From Desulfofustis limnaeus (GTDB lineage: Bacteria > Desulfobacterota > Desulfobulbia > Desulfobulbales > Desulfocapsaceae): a stretch of 64,000 nucleotides of DNA. This document shows positions 48,007 to 57,725 of the stretch, in pieces; position 1 is the stretch's first letter; the number at the start of each line of letters is the position of its first letter. The notes beneath the pieces are model-generated. The model made no database searches and was not told where the DNA came from. It was given only the letters and a program-made list of their open reading frames with translations. Both the position numbers and the translations under genes were made by a program. The DNA lies in contig NZ_AP025516.1 in NCBI RefSeq assembly GCF_023169885.1, forward strand, positions 3,761,501 to 3,825,500, given 5' to 3'.

Positions 48007-48047
48007 AGCTCTTTTTACACTAACGATACCTAACTACGCATATAATT

Positions 48048-50513
48048 ATGGTCGAAACAATTATACCCTCCTCAGAACAACCTTCGGTTTCCATAGAGAA
48101 AGAGCTTAAGAAATCATATCTCGATTACGCCATGAGTGTAATCGTTGGGCGAGCGCTTCCTGACGTACGAGATGGCCTGAAACCGGTCCACCGCCGAGTT
48201 CTCTTTGCCATGAGAGAACTTGGCGTGTTCTTCAACAGGCCTTATGTGAAATCGGCACGTATCGTCGGCGATGTGATTGGTAAATACCATCCCCATGGGG
48301 ATTCGGCCGCTTACGACACCCTGGTTCGTATGGCACAGCCATTCTCCATGCGATATCCTCTTGTTGACGGACAGGGTAACTTTGGTTCGCTCGATGGTGA
48401 CGCTCCAGCAGCTATGCGTTACACGGAAGCGAGGATGACTAGAATTGATCGAGAACTCGTTGCTGATATAGAAAAAGAAACGATCGATTTTGTCGCCAAC
48501 TATGACAGTTCTCTTTCAGAACCTTCGGTGTTCCCAAGTAAATTGCCGAATCTGCTGATAAATGGTTCGTCTGGGATTGCCGTTGGTATGGCGACCAACA
48601 TTCCTCCTCATAACCTCAAAGAAATTCTTGATGCACTGATTGCTCTGATAGACGATCCCCAGATCACCGTGCATCAGTTGATGAGAATCATCCCCGGGCC
48701 AGATTTCCCTACCGGTGGTCTCATTTGTGGTCGAGCTGGGATTAGAGAAGCGTATGAGACCGGAAAAGGGGTAATAACATTACGAGCTCGAACCTTCATA
48801 GAAAAAACAGACGAAGGGAAACGTGAACAAATAATCATTGATGAAATTCCTTACCAACAAAATAAAGCAGCCCTCGTTGAAAAAATTGCCGAGCTCATCA
48901 AAGAAAAGAAACTTTCTTCGATCACTGAGATCCGAGATGAGTCGGATCGACAAGGGTTGAGGATCGTTTTAGAGCTCCGTAAAGACGAAATCGCCGAGGT
49001 GGTCATTAATCAGCTTTTTAAAATGACCCCCATGCAGAAATCATTCGGTATTATCTTTTTGGCCATCGTCAATAATCGCCCTGAGGTTCTCAATCTGAAA
49101 CAAATGCTTGAACACTTTGTTCAGCATCGTAAAACCGTTGTTTTCCGAAGAACACGATACGAGTTGAAAAAGGCTGAAGAAAGAGCCCACATTCTGGAAG
49201 GACTCAATAAAGCGATTAGTAATCTTGATGAGGTGATTACCCTTATAAAAGAATCAAGAAACCCACAAATCGCGAAAGAAAGCCTTATCAACCGCTTCAG
49301 CCTGTCAGATATCCAAGCACAAACCATCTTGGATATGAGATTGCAACGTTTAACCGGGCTCGAGAGAGATAAAATTATTCAAGAGTATAAAGATATCCTC
49401 GTCGAAATAGCCAGGTTATCCGAACTGTTGGCCAACGAGTTTTTGATCATGAAGGTTATTAAAGAAGAGTTTTTGGAACTCAAGAGTACCTACGGAGATG
49501 ACAGAAGAACCGAGATCGTAGATGAAGTAGACGAAATTTTACCTGAAGACCTTATTGCTCCTGAAACTATGGCCGTAACCATAACTCACTCAGGGTACAT
49601 CAAACGCAACCCGACCAGTCTCTACCGTTCTCAGGGTCGCGGTGGAAAGGGTATCAGAGGCGTAACCAATATTGAAGAAGATTATGTTTCAAATATTTAT
49701 GTGGCGTCAACCCTGGATACGTTTCTCTTTTTCACCAATTACGGCAAGGTGTTCTGGAGAAAAGTATATCAATTACCCCTAGTGGGAAGAACAGCCCGGG
49801 GCAAGGCCATTGTCAATCTCCTGGAACTTTCTGAAGGTGAAAAACTCGCAGCAATTCTTCCTGTTTCCTCTTTCGAGGATGAGAGCCGATCTAAAAGTAT
49901 ACTCATGGTGACTAAATCTGGTCGTATGAAAAAAACGGTATTGAACGAGTTTCAACGGCCACTGAAGAAGGGAAAACGTGCCCTTACCATCAACGAAGGC
50001 GATGAAATTATTGGAGCCTACTTGCTGCAGGGTAATGACACCATTTTTGCTATATCAAAAAAAGGTATGTCAATCCATTTTAACGAAGACGATATCCGTG
50101 AAATGGGTCGAATGGCAGCAGGAGTAAAAGGTATCACGCTAAAGGATGGAGACTATTTGGTTGGCGCAAGCGTCTTGGAGTGCGACAGTGAGAAGACGAT
50201 TCTCACTGTCACTTCAAACGGTTATGGAAAACGAAGTCTTGTATCTGATTATCGAATTCAAAAGCGTGGTGGTAAGGGTATCCTTGCCATTAAACCGAGT
50301 GAAAGAAATGGAGATATTGTCGGGTCCCATATCGTCGATGACGATAAAGATGTCATACTGATAGCCGACTCAGGAAAAATGATCAGAATTCCCATTAAAG
50401 ACATTCGCGTTATCGGCCGCACCACTCAGGGGGTAAAGCTTATAAACCTTGAGACAAATGAACGCGTGGTCGGAATGGATATCGTAGATATTGAAAATGA
50501 CGAAGAAGAATAG
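48048..50513 (+). CDS. gyrA: DNA gyrase subunit A
   Basis: The breakage-reunion domain has the catalytic tyrosine in [10 protein letters not shown]. The quinolone-determining region reads [20 protein letters not shown], with Ser and Asp at the classical positions 83 and 87 (E. coli numbering), i.e. no resistance substitution there. The C-terminal beta-pinwheel includes the GyrA box QGRGGKG. 821 residues; the acidic tail is short (NDEEE). Its last codons overlap the open frame of gpsA. Confidence 0.98.
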   Translation: MVETIIPSSEQPSVSIEKELKKSYLDYAMSVIVGRALPDVRDGLKPVHRRVLFAMRELGVFFNRPYVKSARIVGDVIGKYHPHGDSAAYDTLVRMAQPFSMRYPLVDGQGNFGSLDGDAPAAMRYTEARMTRIDRELVADIEKETIDFVANYDSSLSEPSVFPSKLPNLLINGSSGIAVGMATNIPPHNLKEILDALIALIDDPQITVHQLMRIIPGPDFPTGGLICGRAGIREAYETGKGVITLRARTFIEKTDEGKREQIIIDEIPYQQNKAALVEKIAELIKEKKLSSITEIRDESDRQGLRIVLELRKDEIAEVVINQLFKMTPMQKSFGIIFLAIVNNRPEVLNLKQMLEHFVQHRKTVVFRRTRYELKKAEERAHILEGLNKAISNLDEVITLIKESRNPQIAKESLINRFSLSDIQAQTILDMRLQRLTGLERDKIIQEYKDILVEIARLSELLANEFLIMKVIKEEFLELKSTYGDDRRTEIVDEVDEILPEDLIAPETMAVTITHSGYIKRNPTSLYRSQGRGGKGIRGVTNIEEDYVSNIYVASTLDTFLFFTNYGKVFWRKVYQLPLVGRTARGKAIVNLLELSEGEKLAAILPVSSFEDESRSKSILMVTKSGRMKKTVLNEFQRPLKKGKRALTINEGDEIIGAYLLQGNDTIFAISKKGMSIHFNEDDIREMGRMAAGVKGITLKDGDYLVGASVLECDSEKTILTVTSNGYGKRSLVSDYRIQKRGGKGILAIKPSERNGDIVGSHIVDDDKDVILIADSGKMIRIPIKDIRVIGRTTQGVKLINLETNERVVGMDIVDIENDEEE

Positions 50514-51540
50514 CAACGATAAAGATCCTTTGAGCATCGGTGTTATCGGTGCGGGCTCGTGGGGAACCGCTCTGGCCATCCATCTCTCGCGGTTAGGTGT
50601 AGCCACTACCCTCTGGGGGCATAGAAGCGAGCATGTAAAAAAGCTACAGCAAGAAAGAGAAAACCAAAAATACCTTCCTGGCCAACGTTTTCCTGAGCTT
50701 CTTCAGGTGAGTTCTTCGCTTGAAGAAACAATCTCAGCTAAGCAGGTACTCTGTCTGGTCGTGCCTTCGCACGTCTTTCGCCAAACCTTTCAAAACATCA
50801 GTTATCTTTTGAAAGGAAAAAAGGATGTGCCTGAAATCTATCTGTCTGCGACCAAAGGTGTTGAAAACGAAACCTTCTTTACGATGACCCAGATCATCGA
50901 TCACTATTTGAAGGAAGTGAAAATACCAGGGACTGTTGCCGTTCTATCGGGACCATCATTTGCGAAAGAAGTGGCGAAACAGCTGCCAACAGCCATTACC
51001 ATCGGCAGTAGGAATGCTGATACGGCCAAAATACTACAGAGAATATTCAACACAGAATACTTTCGTGTGTACACCAGTAGTGATGTTGTCGGCCTTGAAA
51101 TCAGCGCTGCTTTAAAGAACATTATCGCCATAGCAGCTGGTGTATGCGATGGTCTTGGCTTTGGCAATAACGCACGCGCAGCCTTAATAACCAGAGGGCT
51201 TGTCGAGATAACCAGGATGGGAAAGGCCCTCGGAGCCGAGGAAAAAACATTTTATGGGCTCAGCGGTCTTGGCGATCTGGTATTAACCTGTACTGGTGAT
51301 TTAAGCCGTAATCGACACGTCGGGCTAGAATTGGGAAAAGGTAATAAAATTGAAGACATATTGAAAAACATGTCCATGGTTGCAGAGGGTGTAAAAACAA
51401 CGCTTTCTGGCTATTTGTTCGCCAGAAAATTGGGCATAAGCATGCCAATTCTGGAACAGATGTATAATATCCTCTATCGTGGAAAAAACACGGCAGAAGC
51501 TGCCAAATCCTTATTGACTCGTGATCTCAAAGAAGAGTGA
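50497..51540 (+). CDS. gpsA: Glycerol-3-phosphate dehydrogenase [NAD(P)+]
   Basis: It makes glycerol 3-phosphate for phospholipids. The N-terminal Rossmann motif is [19 protein letters not shown], then [10 protein letters not shown] with the substrate region, and the catalytic lysine near [13 protein letters not shown]. The likely start is ATG at 50497, which overlaps gyrA by 17 bp; TTG at 50491 is an alternative. 347 residues. It ends 12 bp before the convergent rdgB. Confidence 0.95.
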   Translation: MTKKNSNDKDPLSIGVIGAGSWGTALAIHLSRLGVATTLWGHRSEHVKKLQQERENQKYLPGQRFPELLQVSSSLEETISAKQVLCLVVPSHVFRQTFQNISYLLKGKKDVPEIYLSATKGVENETFFTMTQIIDHYLKEVKIPGTVAVLSGPSFAKEVAKQLPTAITIGSRNADTAKILQRIFNTEYFRVYTSSDVVGLEISAALKNIIAIAAGVCDGLGFGNNARAALITRGLVEITRMGKALGAEEKTFYGLSGLGDLVLTCTGDLSRNRHVGLELGKGNKIEDILKNMSMVAEGVKTTLSGYLFARKLGISMPILEQMYNILYRGKNTAEAAKSLLTRDLKEE

Positions 51541-51551
51541 CTCGATACTGC

Positions 51552-52223
51552 TCAACGTGACCAATCATTATTCATGAATTCTGAATGATCAGGTTGTTGA
51601 GGAAGTTCTTCTTTCATTCTATTTTCTATCCACTTCAAAACCTTAGGAAACTCAGAGGCCAATTCAACAAGAACCTTGCCGCGATGACTTACCTCATTTT
51701 TTTCATCAAGAGATAACTCGGCAAAGGTTTTTTTGATAGGTTCGTAAAAAAATAAAGGATCGTAACCAAAGCCCTCTTCGCCTTGAAGGTGATCCAGAAT
51801 CTTTCCTTCGCAAGAGGCCTCATAGGTAAGAGCTGGTCCAGATGGTACGGCGATTGAAAAGACACAAACAAAACGAGCCTTTCTGTCTTGTATTCCGTTG
51901 AGTTCACGCAAGAGCTTTCGACAGTTATCAAGGTCAGTAGCCTCTTCACCCGAATAACGGGCCGAATGTACGCCCGGCTTTCCCCCTAGAGCATATACCT
52001 CCAGACCTGAATCGTCGGCTATTGTTGGCAAGCCTAGTACTTTTGCGTAATGAAAAGCCTTCTTGTAGGCATTTTCATCAAACGTATCCCCATCCTCTAT
52101 AGCCTCAGGAAGGGTAGGAAAATCTGATAATGATTTGAGAACGACCGGAAACTTTTCAAGAACTCGCTTTATCTCACGAATTTTATGTGTATTCGTTGTA
52201 GCCAGAACGATTAGATTGAACAT
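51552..52223 (-). CDS. rdgB: XTP/dITP pyrophosphatase
   Basis: It hydrolyses non-canonical purine triphosphates. Family motifs: LATTNTHKIREIKRVL at the N terminus, IADDSGLEVYALGGKPGVHSARY and GEEGFGYDPLFFY, with SHRGKVL near the end. 223 residues, with a C-terminal tail of about 25 residues beyond the usual end. It lies 12 bp downstream of queH on the same strand. Confidence 0.95.
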   Translation of the reverse strand: MFNLIVLATTNTHKIREIKRVLEKFPVVLKSLSDFPTLPEAIEDGDTFDENAYKKAFHYAKVLGLPTIADDSGLEVYALGGKPGVHSARYSGEEATDLDNCRKLLRELNGIQDRKARFVCVFSIAVPSGPALTYEASCEGKILDHLQGEEGFGYDPLFFYEPIKKTFAELSLDEKNEVSHRGKVLVELASEFPKVLKWIENRMKEELPQQPDHSEFMNNDWSR

Positions 52224-52235
52224 GTTCTACCTTGT

Positions 52236-52778
52236 TTATTGTTTTTTTAGAGATTTGTCATAACGCTCTTGTTCGCTGTACACACAACCACAATAGGGTT
52301 GCCGATAGAGAGAAAGTCTTTTTGATTCAAAAACTCCTTGGTCCCACCCTACCCTGAAATCACGGTAATAAAAACGCATTCCATAGGCCAAGGAAAGTTC
52401 ATCGGAAAGGGTTTTGATGGATCTGTGATCTTGGAATCTACTATAAAGTAGCGTCGATGAAACTGAATCGAAACCGTGAGATGCAGCCACTTCAAAAGTT
52501 TTTTTCATTCGTAAAAAATGACAGAGCGAACATCTTTTCTCTTCTTTGAAAACAATGGAACGTAGAAAGATTTTGAGACCATAGCTGCTTTCAATTATAA
52601 CCTGATAATTTCTTTGCCGTGATAACTCACGAAAGGTATCAAGCCTTTTTTTGAATTCCTTGAAAGGATGTATGTTGGGATTAAAAAAGTAACAGGTAAA
52701 ACTGATATCATCCGTATGCAAAACATGCGCCGGATATAACAGGCATGGTGCACAACACACATGTAAAAGAAGATTCAT
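52236..52778 (-). CDS. queH: Epoxyqueuosine reductase QueH
   Basis: A DUF208-family protein of 180 residues: LLHVCCAPCLLYP at the N terminus, YFFNPNIHPFKEFKKRLDT, RCSLCHFLRM and the C-terminal YCGCVYSE. The cysteines (CC, C, CxxC, CxC) bind an Fe-S cluster and a second metal in characterised QueH. It reduces epoxyqueuosine to queuosine in the tRNA anticodon. It is in one unit with rdgB and 17 bp from the sigma-54 regulator gene. Confidence 0.93.
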   Translation of the reverse strand: MNLLLHVCCAPCLLYPAHVLHTDDISFTCYFFNPNIHPFKEFKKRLDTFRELSRQRNYQVIIESSYGLKIFLRSIVFKEEKRCSLCHFLRMKKTFEVAASHGFDSVSSTLLYSRFQDHRSIKTLSDELSLAYGMRFYYRDFRVGWDQGVFESKRLSLYRQPYCGCVYSEQERYDKSLKKQ

Positions 52779-52795
52779 AAATACGAAAAAAATTA

Positions 52796-54340
52796 CTAAA
52801 TTTTGTATATTTTAGGGTCAATAGCGTATTGATGAATTTTATAATTAATGATTCGCAAACTTGTATCCAAATAGTGAGCTGCTTTCGTCTGGTTGCCGTT
52901 ATTTTGTTTAAGGGCTTCAATGATAAGTTCTTTCTCAAAATTTTCGACAGAAGCTGAAAAAGAAGGTCTTTTAGATCTAACTCCTGTTGCGGACATCTGT
53001 AAAGTAGGTGGAAGATGGATTCCTTTTATGGCATCTCCATCACACACTAAGACAGCCCTTTCGATACAGTTTTGCAGCTCGCGGACGTTACCTGGCCAAT
53101 GATACTGAACCAGCAAGTCTATCGCGGAGGTTGATATCCGTTTGATATTTTTATTGTTTTCTTTTGAATATTTTTCCAGAAAGAATTCTGCCAGAAGCAA
53201 AATATCTGTTCTTCTCTTTCTCAAAGGAGGTAGATAAATGGGAAAAACATTCAAGCGATAATAAAGATCTTCACGAAAAGATCCTCTGGTCACAGCTTCT
53301 TCCAAATTGCGATTAGTGGCAGCAACCAGCCTGACGTCGCAAGAAATCGATCGAGTTGATCCCAACCGCTGAAAACAACGTTCTTGAACAATGTTAAGTA
53401 GCTTAAGCTGAACGGCCAAGCTTATTTCGCCGATCTCATCAAGAAACAAGGTTCCACCCTCGGCTTGCTCAAATCTTCCTATTTTACGCTCGTGTGCCCC
53501 TGTGAAAGCACCCCTTTCGTGACCAAAAAGCTCGCTTTCGAGAAGCGTTTCTGGGAGGGCAGAGCAGTTGACTGATATGAAAGGCTTATCTTTTCGTTTA
53601 CCATTGTAGTGCAGGGCCCTCGCAACCAATGTTTTGCCGGTGCCGGACTCGCCACGTAATAACACCGTAGCGTTTGAGTCTACTACACGATGTACCATTT
53701 CAAATACATCCTGCATGCGACTCGAGTTACCAATTATATCGTCAATCCGGTTTTTTTCTGACAACTCACGTCTGAGTTTCAGATTTTCAGTTCTCAGGAT
53801 TTCTTTCTCTTCGTTGACAATCTGTATCCTTCTCACGGTTTGCGCAATGATACTCGACAGAACCGTCAGAAACTGAAGATCCTTGGTGGCTTGATCGCCA
53901 AAACCATCATGATAAACTCGATCCACACTGAGCGCACCTATCACCTGTTTTCCATCTTTAATCGGAACGCAAAGAAACGCTCGGTTCGGATCTCCGGAGT
54001 CGCCTCGAGATCTGGTCTTGTTCAAGAAAAGGGGCTCATCATAAATATGTGGCACAATGATCGGCTCCCCTGCGGCGACAACGCGACCGGTAATTCCCTC
54101 ACCGATCTCATATTTACCCCGTTTTTTCGCTTCAGCCGATATGCCGTGGGCAACTTCTATCTCTAGTTTGCCGGTTATTGGGTGAATGATGGTAACCGTC
54201 CCATTTTCCATTGATTTCATTTCAGCGAGATGAAGCATCGCTTTGTCAAGGCATTCATGAAGAACAAAGGAAGAAGCAAGTTCTTTCGTGATCTCGTAGA
54301 GACAGGAGAGGTCCCGCAAAGTTTCTTTACCAACGTCCAT
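52796..54340 (-). CDS. NifA-like sigma-54-dependent regulator (GAF-AAA-HTH)
   Basis: A GAF domain (about residues 15-160; EGITGRVVAAGEPIIVPH, LCVPIKDGKQVIGALSVDR) precedes the AAA+ domain: Walker A GESGTGKTLVARALH, the sigma-54 loop GAFTGA and Walker B GGTLFLDEIGE. A Fis-type HTH closes the protein (NNGNQTKAAHYLDTSLRII). It should activate sigma-54 promoters in response to a GAF ligand or redox cue. NifA-type architecture does not prove nitrogen-fixation control; no nif genes are present. The ATG at 54340 was chosen: the frame extends to 54559, but that extension is antisense to the tRNA-Ser gene. Confidence 0.93.
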   Translation of the reverse strand: MDVGKETLRDLSCLYEITKELASSFVLHECLDKAMLHLAEMKSMENGTVTIIHPITGKLEIEVAHGISAEAKKRGKYEIGEGITGRVVAAGEPIIVPHIYDEPLFLNKTRSRGDSGDPNRAFLCVPIKDGKQVIGALSVDRVYHDGFGDQATKDLQFLTVLSSIIAQTVRRIQIVNEEKEILRTENLKLRRELSEKNRIDDIIGNSSRMQDVFEMVHRVVDSNATVLLRGESGTGKTLVARALHYNGKRKDKPFISVNCSALPETLLESELFGHERGAFTGAHERKIGRFEQAEGGTLFLDEIGEISLAVQLKLLNIVQERCFQRLGSTRSISCDVRLVAATNRNLEEAVTRGSFREDLYYRLNVFPIYLPPLRKRRTDILLLAEFFLEKYSKENNKNIKRISTSAIDLLVQYHWPGNVRELQNCIERAVLVCDGDAIKGIHLPPTLQMSATGVRSKRPSFSASVENFEKELIIEALKQNNGNQTKAAHYLDTSLRIINYKIHQYAIDPKIYKI

Positions 54341-54433
54341 AGTTCTAAAGGGTTTCAAAAACGTTTTTTCTAGTTTTGTTGAATTACAAAAATGTATAAT
54401 AGTTCGTTTGGGGGCGAGTTGCAACGCATAATA

Positions 54434-54462
54434 TTGACAGAAGGAAAATGAGATGGTAGAAG
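54434..54462 (+). promoter_or_regulatory. Promoter of the tRNA-Ser pair
   Basis: A perfect -35 TTGACA (54434-54439) and TAGAAG (54457-54462) are spaced by 17 bp, ending 10 bp before the mature tRNA-Ser start. Confidence 0.7.
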
Positions 54463-54472
54463 GAATAGCTCT

Positions 54473-54558
54473 GGAGGGATGGCCGAGTGGTTTAAGGCGG
54501 CGGTCTTGAAAACCGTTGTACGAAAGTACCGTGGGTTCGAATCCTACTCCCTCCGCCA
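54473..54558 (+). tRNA. tRNA-Ser (anticodon UGA)
   Basis: Acceptor stem GGAGGGA with TCCCTCC, D-loop GGCCGAGTGGTTTAAGGC, anticodon stem with TGA (GGTCTTGAAAACC), a long variable arm as required for serine, and T-loop GGTTCGAATCC. The 3' CCA is encoded. Confidence 0.97.
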
Positions 54559-54595
54559 AAGAAGAAAGTCTTGAAAGTCATGCCATGCCTGGTGC

Positions 54596-54688
54596 GGAGA
54601 GATGACCGAGTCGGCCGATGGTGCTCGCCTGCTAAGCGAGTGTGGGGATAAAACTCCACCGAGGGTTCGAATCCCTCTCTCTCCGCCA
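54596..54688 (+). tRNA. tRNA-Ser (anticodon GCU)
   Basis: Acceptor stem GGAGAGA with TCTCTCC, anticodon GCT in CTCGCCTGCTAAGCGAG, a long variable arm, T-loop GGTTCGAATCC and encoded CCA. It lies 37 bp after tRNA-Ser(UGA), and the pair probably share one transcript. Confidence 0.97.
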
Positions 54689-54735
54689 GCTCACGAACGA
54701 GCTATGAGATCATTCAAGCAAGCACAGGCAAAAGG

Positions 54736-54756
54736 ATCGGCGGCCGATAATTTTTT
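54736..54756 (+). terminator. Short terminator after the tRNA-Ser pair
   Basis: ATCGG-CGG-CCGAT (54736-54748) is followed by AA and six T. The stem is only five base pairs, so the call is tentative. Confidence 0.5.
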
Positions 54757-54801
54757 CACATGAACTCAGTCCGATAACATCGTTTCGCACGTTTATTCAG
54801 G

Positions 54802-55272
54802 CTAAAATCCCCATAAAAGAGACCGCAGTATCCACCCTTCAAGACCACTCTCGTGGCGTACGAGAGCCCATCCGTTTTTTTGTTCAATAGTGCGGAACAC
54901 GACACCGTAATGGGCCATACCGACCACCTTGTGGTTAGTGCCCGGTCCACTTCGAATATTGATCTTTTCGTCAGATCCCTTGTTTACTTTGACGATCATA
55001 TGCCCCGTCCCGGCAGTTAAGCTTTTATGTAACCATCCGGTATCATTCTCAAAATCTTGAACTTTCAGCCATTCACCCTTTTTTTCCAACACCTGCAAAG
55101 GAAAACCGGAACCATATCTCCACCGTACCGGTGAGGTGGTCGAGGGCCCGGTACGAAGATTAACATTATCTCCTGACACACTTACCATTTCTGCAAGAGA
55201 GAACGTTGGGAACAAAATGATAAAAACGAAAAGAACAACGTGTCGAACAAAGGACTTCGGTAGGATAGGCAT
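54802..55272 (-). CDS. Exported protein with two bacterial SH3 domains
   Basis: Residues 1-27 form a signal peptide ending in TFSLA. Two SH3b domains follow: VSGDNVNLRTGPSTTSPVRW with GEWLKVQDFENDTGWLHKSL, and KINIRSGPGTNHKVVGMAHY with GWALVRHESGLEGWILRSLL. SH3b domains in exported proteins usually bind cell-wall peptides. 156 residues, no enzymatic domain. It lies between the tRNA-Ser pair and parB on the minus strand, so it could follow parAB transcription after a 49-bp gap. Confidence 0.85.
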   Translation of the reverse strand: MPILPKSFVRHVVLFVFIILFPTFSLAEMVSVSGDNVNLRTGPSTTSPVRWRYGSGFPLQVLEKKGEWLKVQDFENDTGWLHKSLTAGTGHMIVKVNKGSDEKINIRSGPGTNHKVVGMAHYGVVFRTIEQKNGWALVRHESGLEGWILRSLLWGF

Positions 55273-55321
55273 GATAATACAGATGGGTAGTTGTTAGTAA
55301 GCGTCTGAAAGCATCGCCACG

Positions 55322-56206
55322 TCAACCATCAACCGTGAGAAGACTGACGAGTCGTTCCAAATCATCGAGAGAGTAATAATCGATTTCAATTTTTCCCCTA
55401 CTGCCGGCGTTGTGGATGGAAACCCTCGTTTGCAACCTGTTGGTGATTTGTGTCGCTAACGCTTTGCAATAAGTATCCGAGATGACATCGCTGTTGTTTA
55501 CCGGATCGTTGGTGTTACTGCTCTGCTCAGCCTTAGCTGGGCGAAGCGCCTTTTTTACGAGTTGTTCTGTTTGACGAACAGAGAGTTGCTTGGTGATGAT
55601 TTGATCTCTCACCTCTCGCAATACATAGGGGTTGTCGGCAAGTCTCAGAAGTGAACGAGCGTGTCCTTCACTCAGATCTCCGGAAATGACATCCTCCCTG
55701 ATAAAATCAGGAAGAAGCAAAAGGCGCAGTGAATTGGTAATGGTCGACCTTTTCTTGCCAACTTTATGTGCTGTCTGTTCTTGGGTATAGCCAAATCGAT
55801 CTATAAGTTTTTTATACGCCTCAGCTTCTTCAAGCGGATTGAGGTCCGTTCTTTGAATGTTCTCAATGAGGGCAAGCTCAAGAAAGGAGTCTTCCGAACC
55901 GACATTCTGTACGACGACAGGAACAGTTGTTAAACCGGCGAGCTTTGACGCCCTCAAGCGACGTTCCCCGGCTATCAGGGTAAATTCATTTTTGGAAACG
56001 CGAGACACAATGAGCGGTTGGATGATACCATTTTCTCTAATTGAAAGTGCAAGTTCTTCCAAATCTCGCTCATCAAACCGAATACGAGGCTGGTATCTAT
56101 TGGGAACGATTTGTTCTATCGGGCACTCAAAAAATCGTTCTTCATTATGATCAGCACCGAAAAGGGCACTGACACCTTGGCCAAGTCCGAGCGATTTAGC
56201 TACCAC
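55322..56206 (-). CDS. parB: Chromosome partitioning protein ParB
   Basis: ParB binds parS and spreads along DNA to form the segregation complex. The N-terminal CTPase region shows VPNRYQPRIRFDERDLEEL and the arginine patch LIAGERRLRASKLAG. The helix-turn-helix is QEQTAHKVGKKRSTITNSLRL, followed by ISGDLSEGHARSLLRL. The C-terminal dimerisation part is present (RGKIEIDYYSLDDLERLVSLL). The start is GTG at 56206, two bases after the parA stop. 294 residues. Confidence 0.96.
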   Translation of the reverse strand: MVAKSLGLGQGVSALFGADHNEERFFECPIEQIVPNRYQPRIRFDERDLEELALSIRENGIIQPLIVSRVSKNEFTLIAGERRLRASKLAGLTTVPVVVQNVGSEDSFLELALIENIQRTDLNPLEEAEAYKKLIDRFGYTQEQTAHKVGKKRSTITNSLRLLLLPDFIREDVISGDLSEGHARSLLRLADNPYVLREVRDQIITKQLSVRQTEQLVKKALRPAKAEQSSNTNDPVNNSDVISDTYCKALATQITNRLQTRVSIHNAGSRGKIEIDYYSLDDLERLVSLLTVDG

Positions 56207-56208
56207 GG

Positions 56209-56991
56209 TTACCTCTGTTTAGAAAGAAATTCTGAAGCTAAAGCAGTATAAGCGGCAGCTCCCGTTGATTTTGGATCATAGGCAACGATTGTCTGGCCGT
56301 GGCTTGGGCACTCACTTAGACGAACATTTCGCGGGATGATGGTTTTGAAGACCTGATCACCAAAATGGCGTGAGATTTCTGAAGAGACTTGGTGAGAGAG
56401 TTTATTTCTTGTGTCGAACATGGTCAGCAACAACCCACAGATGTAGAGATCTGGATTGAATGCTTTTTTCACCGAACGGACGGTGTTGATGAGTTGTGCC
56501 AACCCTTCCATGGCGAAATATTCGCATTGCATGGGTATGAGAACCGCATGTGCTGCAGTAAGGGCGTTGATGGTTAAAAGCCCAAGCGATGGTGGACAGT
56601 CGATGATAACAAAATCAAAAGGGGAGCCAAGGTTTGAAAGAGCCTTTTTGGTAAAGGTCTCTCGATTTTCTTCGTTGGTCAACTCAAGTTCGGCCGCTAC
56701 GAGGTCAATGGTTGCCGGAAGGATGAACAGGTTTGAGGTTTCTGTCGGAAAAATCGCCTCATCAATCTGTTTGTTCCCGCAAAGGACCTGATAGAGATGG
56801 CGATCTGATTTTCCCGGTCGGATACCGACACCACTTGATGCATTTCCCTGTGGATCAGAATCGACAACGAGAACCTTCTTGCCTCTCAGGGCAAGCGTAC
56901 AGGAAAGATTGACGGCGGTAGTCGTTTTGCCAACCCCACCTTTTTGGTTGGCGACAGCTACAATTTGGGGCCAGGCGTGGTTCGCATTCAC
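56209..56991 (-). CDS. parA: Chromosome partitioning ATPase ParA
   Basis: A deviant Walker ParA/Soj ATPase: VANQKGGVGKTTTAVNLS, FVIIDCPPSLGLLTINAL and the PMQCEYFAMEGLAQL segment. The likely start is GTG at 56991, preceded by GGAGG; 260 residues. It forms the parAB operon with parB, transcribed away from parS. A promoter is predicted at 57025-57053. Confidence 0.96.
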   Translation of the reverse strand: MNANHAWPQIVAVANQKGGVGKTTTAVNLSCTLALRGKKVLVVDSDPQGNASSGVGIRPGKSDRHLYQVLCGNKQIDEAIFPTETSNLFILPATIDLVAAELELTNEENRETFTKKALSNLGSPFDFVIIDCPPSLGLLTINALTAAHAVLIPMQCEYFAMEGLAQLINTVRSVKKAFNPDLYICGLLLTMFDTRNKLSHQVSSEISRHFGDQVFKTIIPRNVRLSECPSHGQTIVAYDPKSTGAAAYTALASEFLSKQR

Positions 56992-57024
56992 GGTAGACAA
57001 CCTCCGTTTTGATAGAATGCTTCT

Positions 57025-57053
57025 TTTATAAACGGGAACCACTAACCACTCAA
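57025..57053 (-). promoter_or_regulatory. Predicted promoter of parAB
   Basis: On the minus strand TTGAGT (57053-57048) and TATAAA (57030-57025) are 17 bp apart, about 35 bp upstream of the parA GTG. Confidence 0.55.
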
Positions 57054-57692
57054 TAGTTTTTTGCCTTTTCAGGCCTTCTTTCTCTCAAAGCTGGGTCGAA
57101 TTTCAGAAACCAGACTGGGCGGACTCGCCCTGACCACTGGCTACACCTGGTTTTCGTGGTTTCAGCCAAAATGCAGCTAGACGTGTAATTGTGGTGCCCG
57201 GTGTTTTGCGCAGCAACCGGAAAGCAGGATCCGACAGGACCGGAGTAAGTTGCCATTTTATCTCCCCGGTAAGAACAGATCTGCCTGGTTACACCATTAA
57301 CGACCTCTCTTGACTCTCGCTGGGCGTTCGAGAGCCGTGCGCCAACAAGCCCAACAAAAGGGGTGGGTGAGCGGAAAGTATAATCTCACAAAACGGATCC
57401 TTCCGTCACCGTGGAGCGCTGCGCCGCTCGCGTAACGTCTAAACTCAGCGTGCGTGTCAACCAGCTGTCTCCAAAGCTCATCATGATCTCCACGCGACCA
57501 TATGAGTGATAACCACCACGCCCTTTTATGATGCGAACCAACCTTAAGCAGGTTTTGTGCTGCTTCACGGTCAGTCAAACAATCAACGCGCGTCTTTCTC
57601 TTGATCTCATTCAACACTATTCAATCTTCACTTGTCGATTTCGATAACCTCCTGGTATGGTGACACCTTATCCATCGGATGGTGAATTTAAG

Positions 57693-57708
57693 TGTTTCAC
57701 GTGAAACA
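57693..57708. promoter_or_regulatory. parS centromere site
   Basis: TGTTTCACGTGAAACA is a perfect 16-bp palindrome and an exact match to the bacterial parS consensus bound by ParB. It lies 17 bp upstream of the nadB start codon and about 0.7 kb from parA. I saw no second full copy in the window. Confidence 0.97.
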
Positions 57709-57725
57709 TAGGGAGGAGCGCGAGA

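Larger units (their letters stand above)
56992..57725. other. 734-bp gap between parA and nadB
   Basis: The gap contains the predicted parAB promoter and the parS site (both listed) but no recognisable gene. A 106-codon open frame on the minus strand (57297-57617) is rich in Trp and Arg and has no obvious family or ribosome binding site. Small hairpins occur at 57117-57130 (GGGCG/CGCCC) and around 57311-57331 (CTCTCG/CGAGAG). The GC content here is higher than in parAB. An RNA gene cannot be excluded. Confidence 0.5.

Noticed and set aside
54341-54559. N-terminal extension of the NifA-like protein up to 54559
   Set aside because: The added residues are the antisense translation of the tRNA-Ser(UGA) gene, a familiar false protein start. 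The GAF domain begins right after the ATG at 54340.
57297-57617. 106-codon Trp/Arg-rich frame between parA and parS
   Set aside because: No ribosome binding site, no family signature and unusual composition. It is kept only as part of the gap description.
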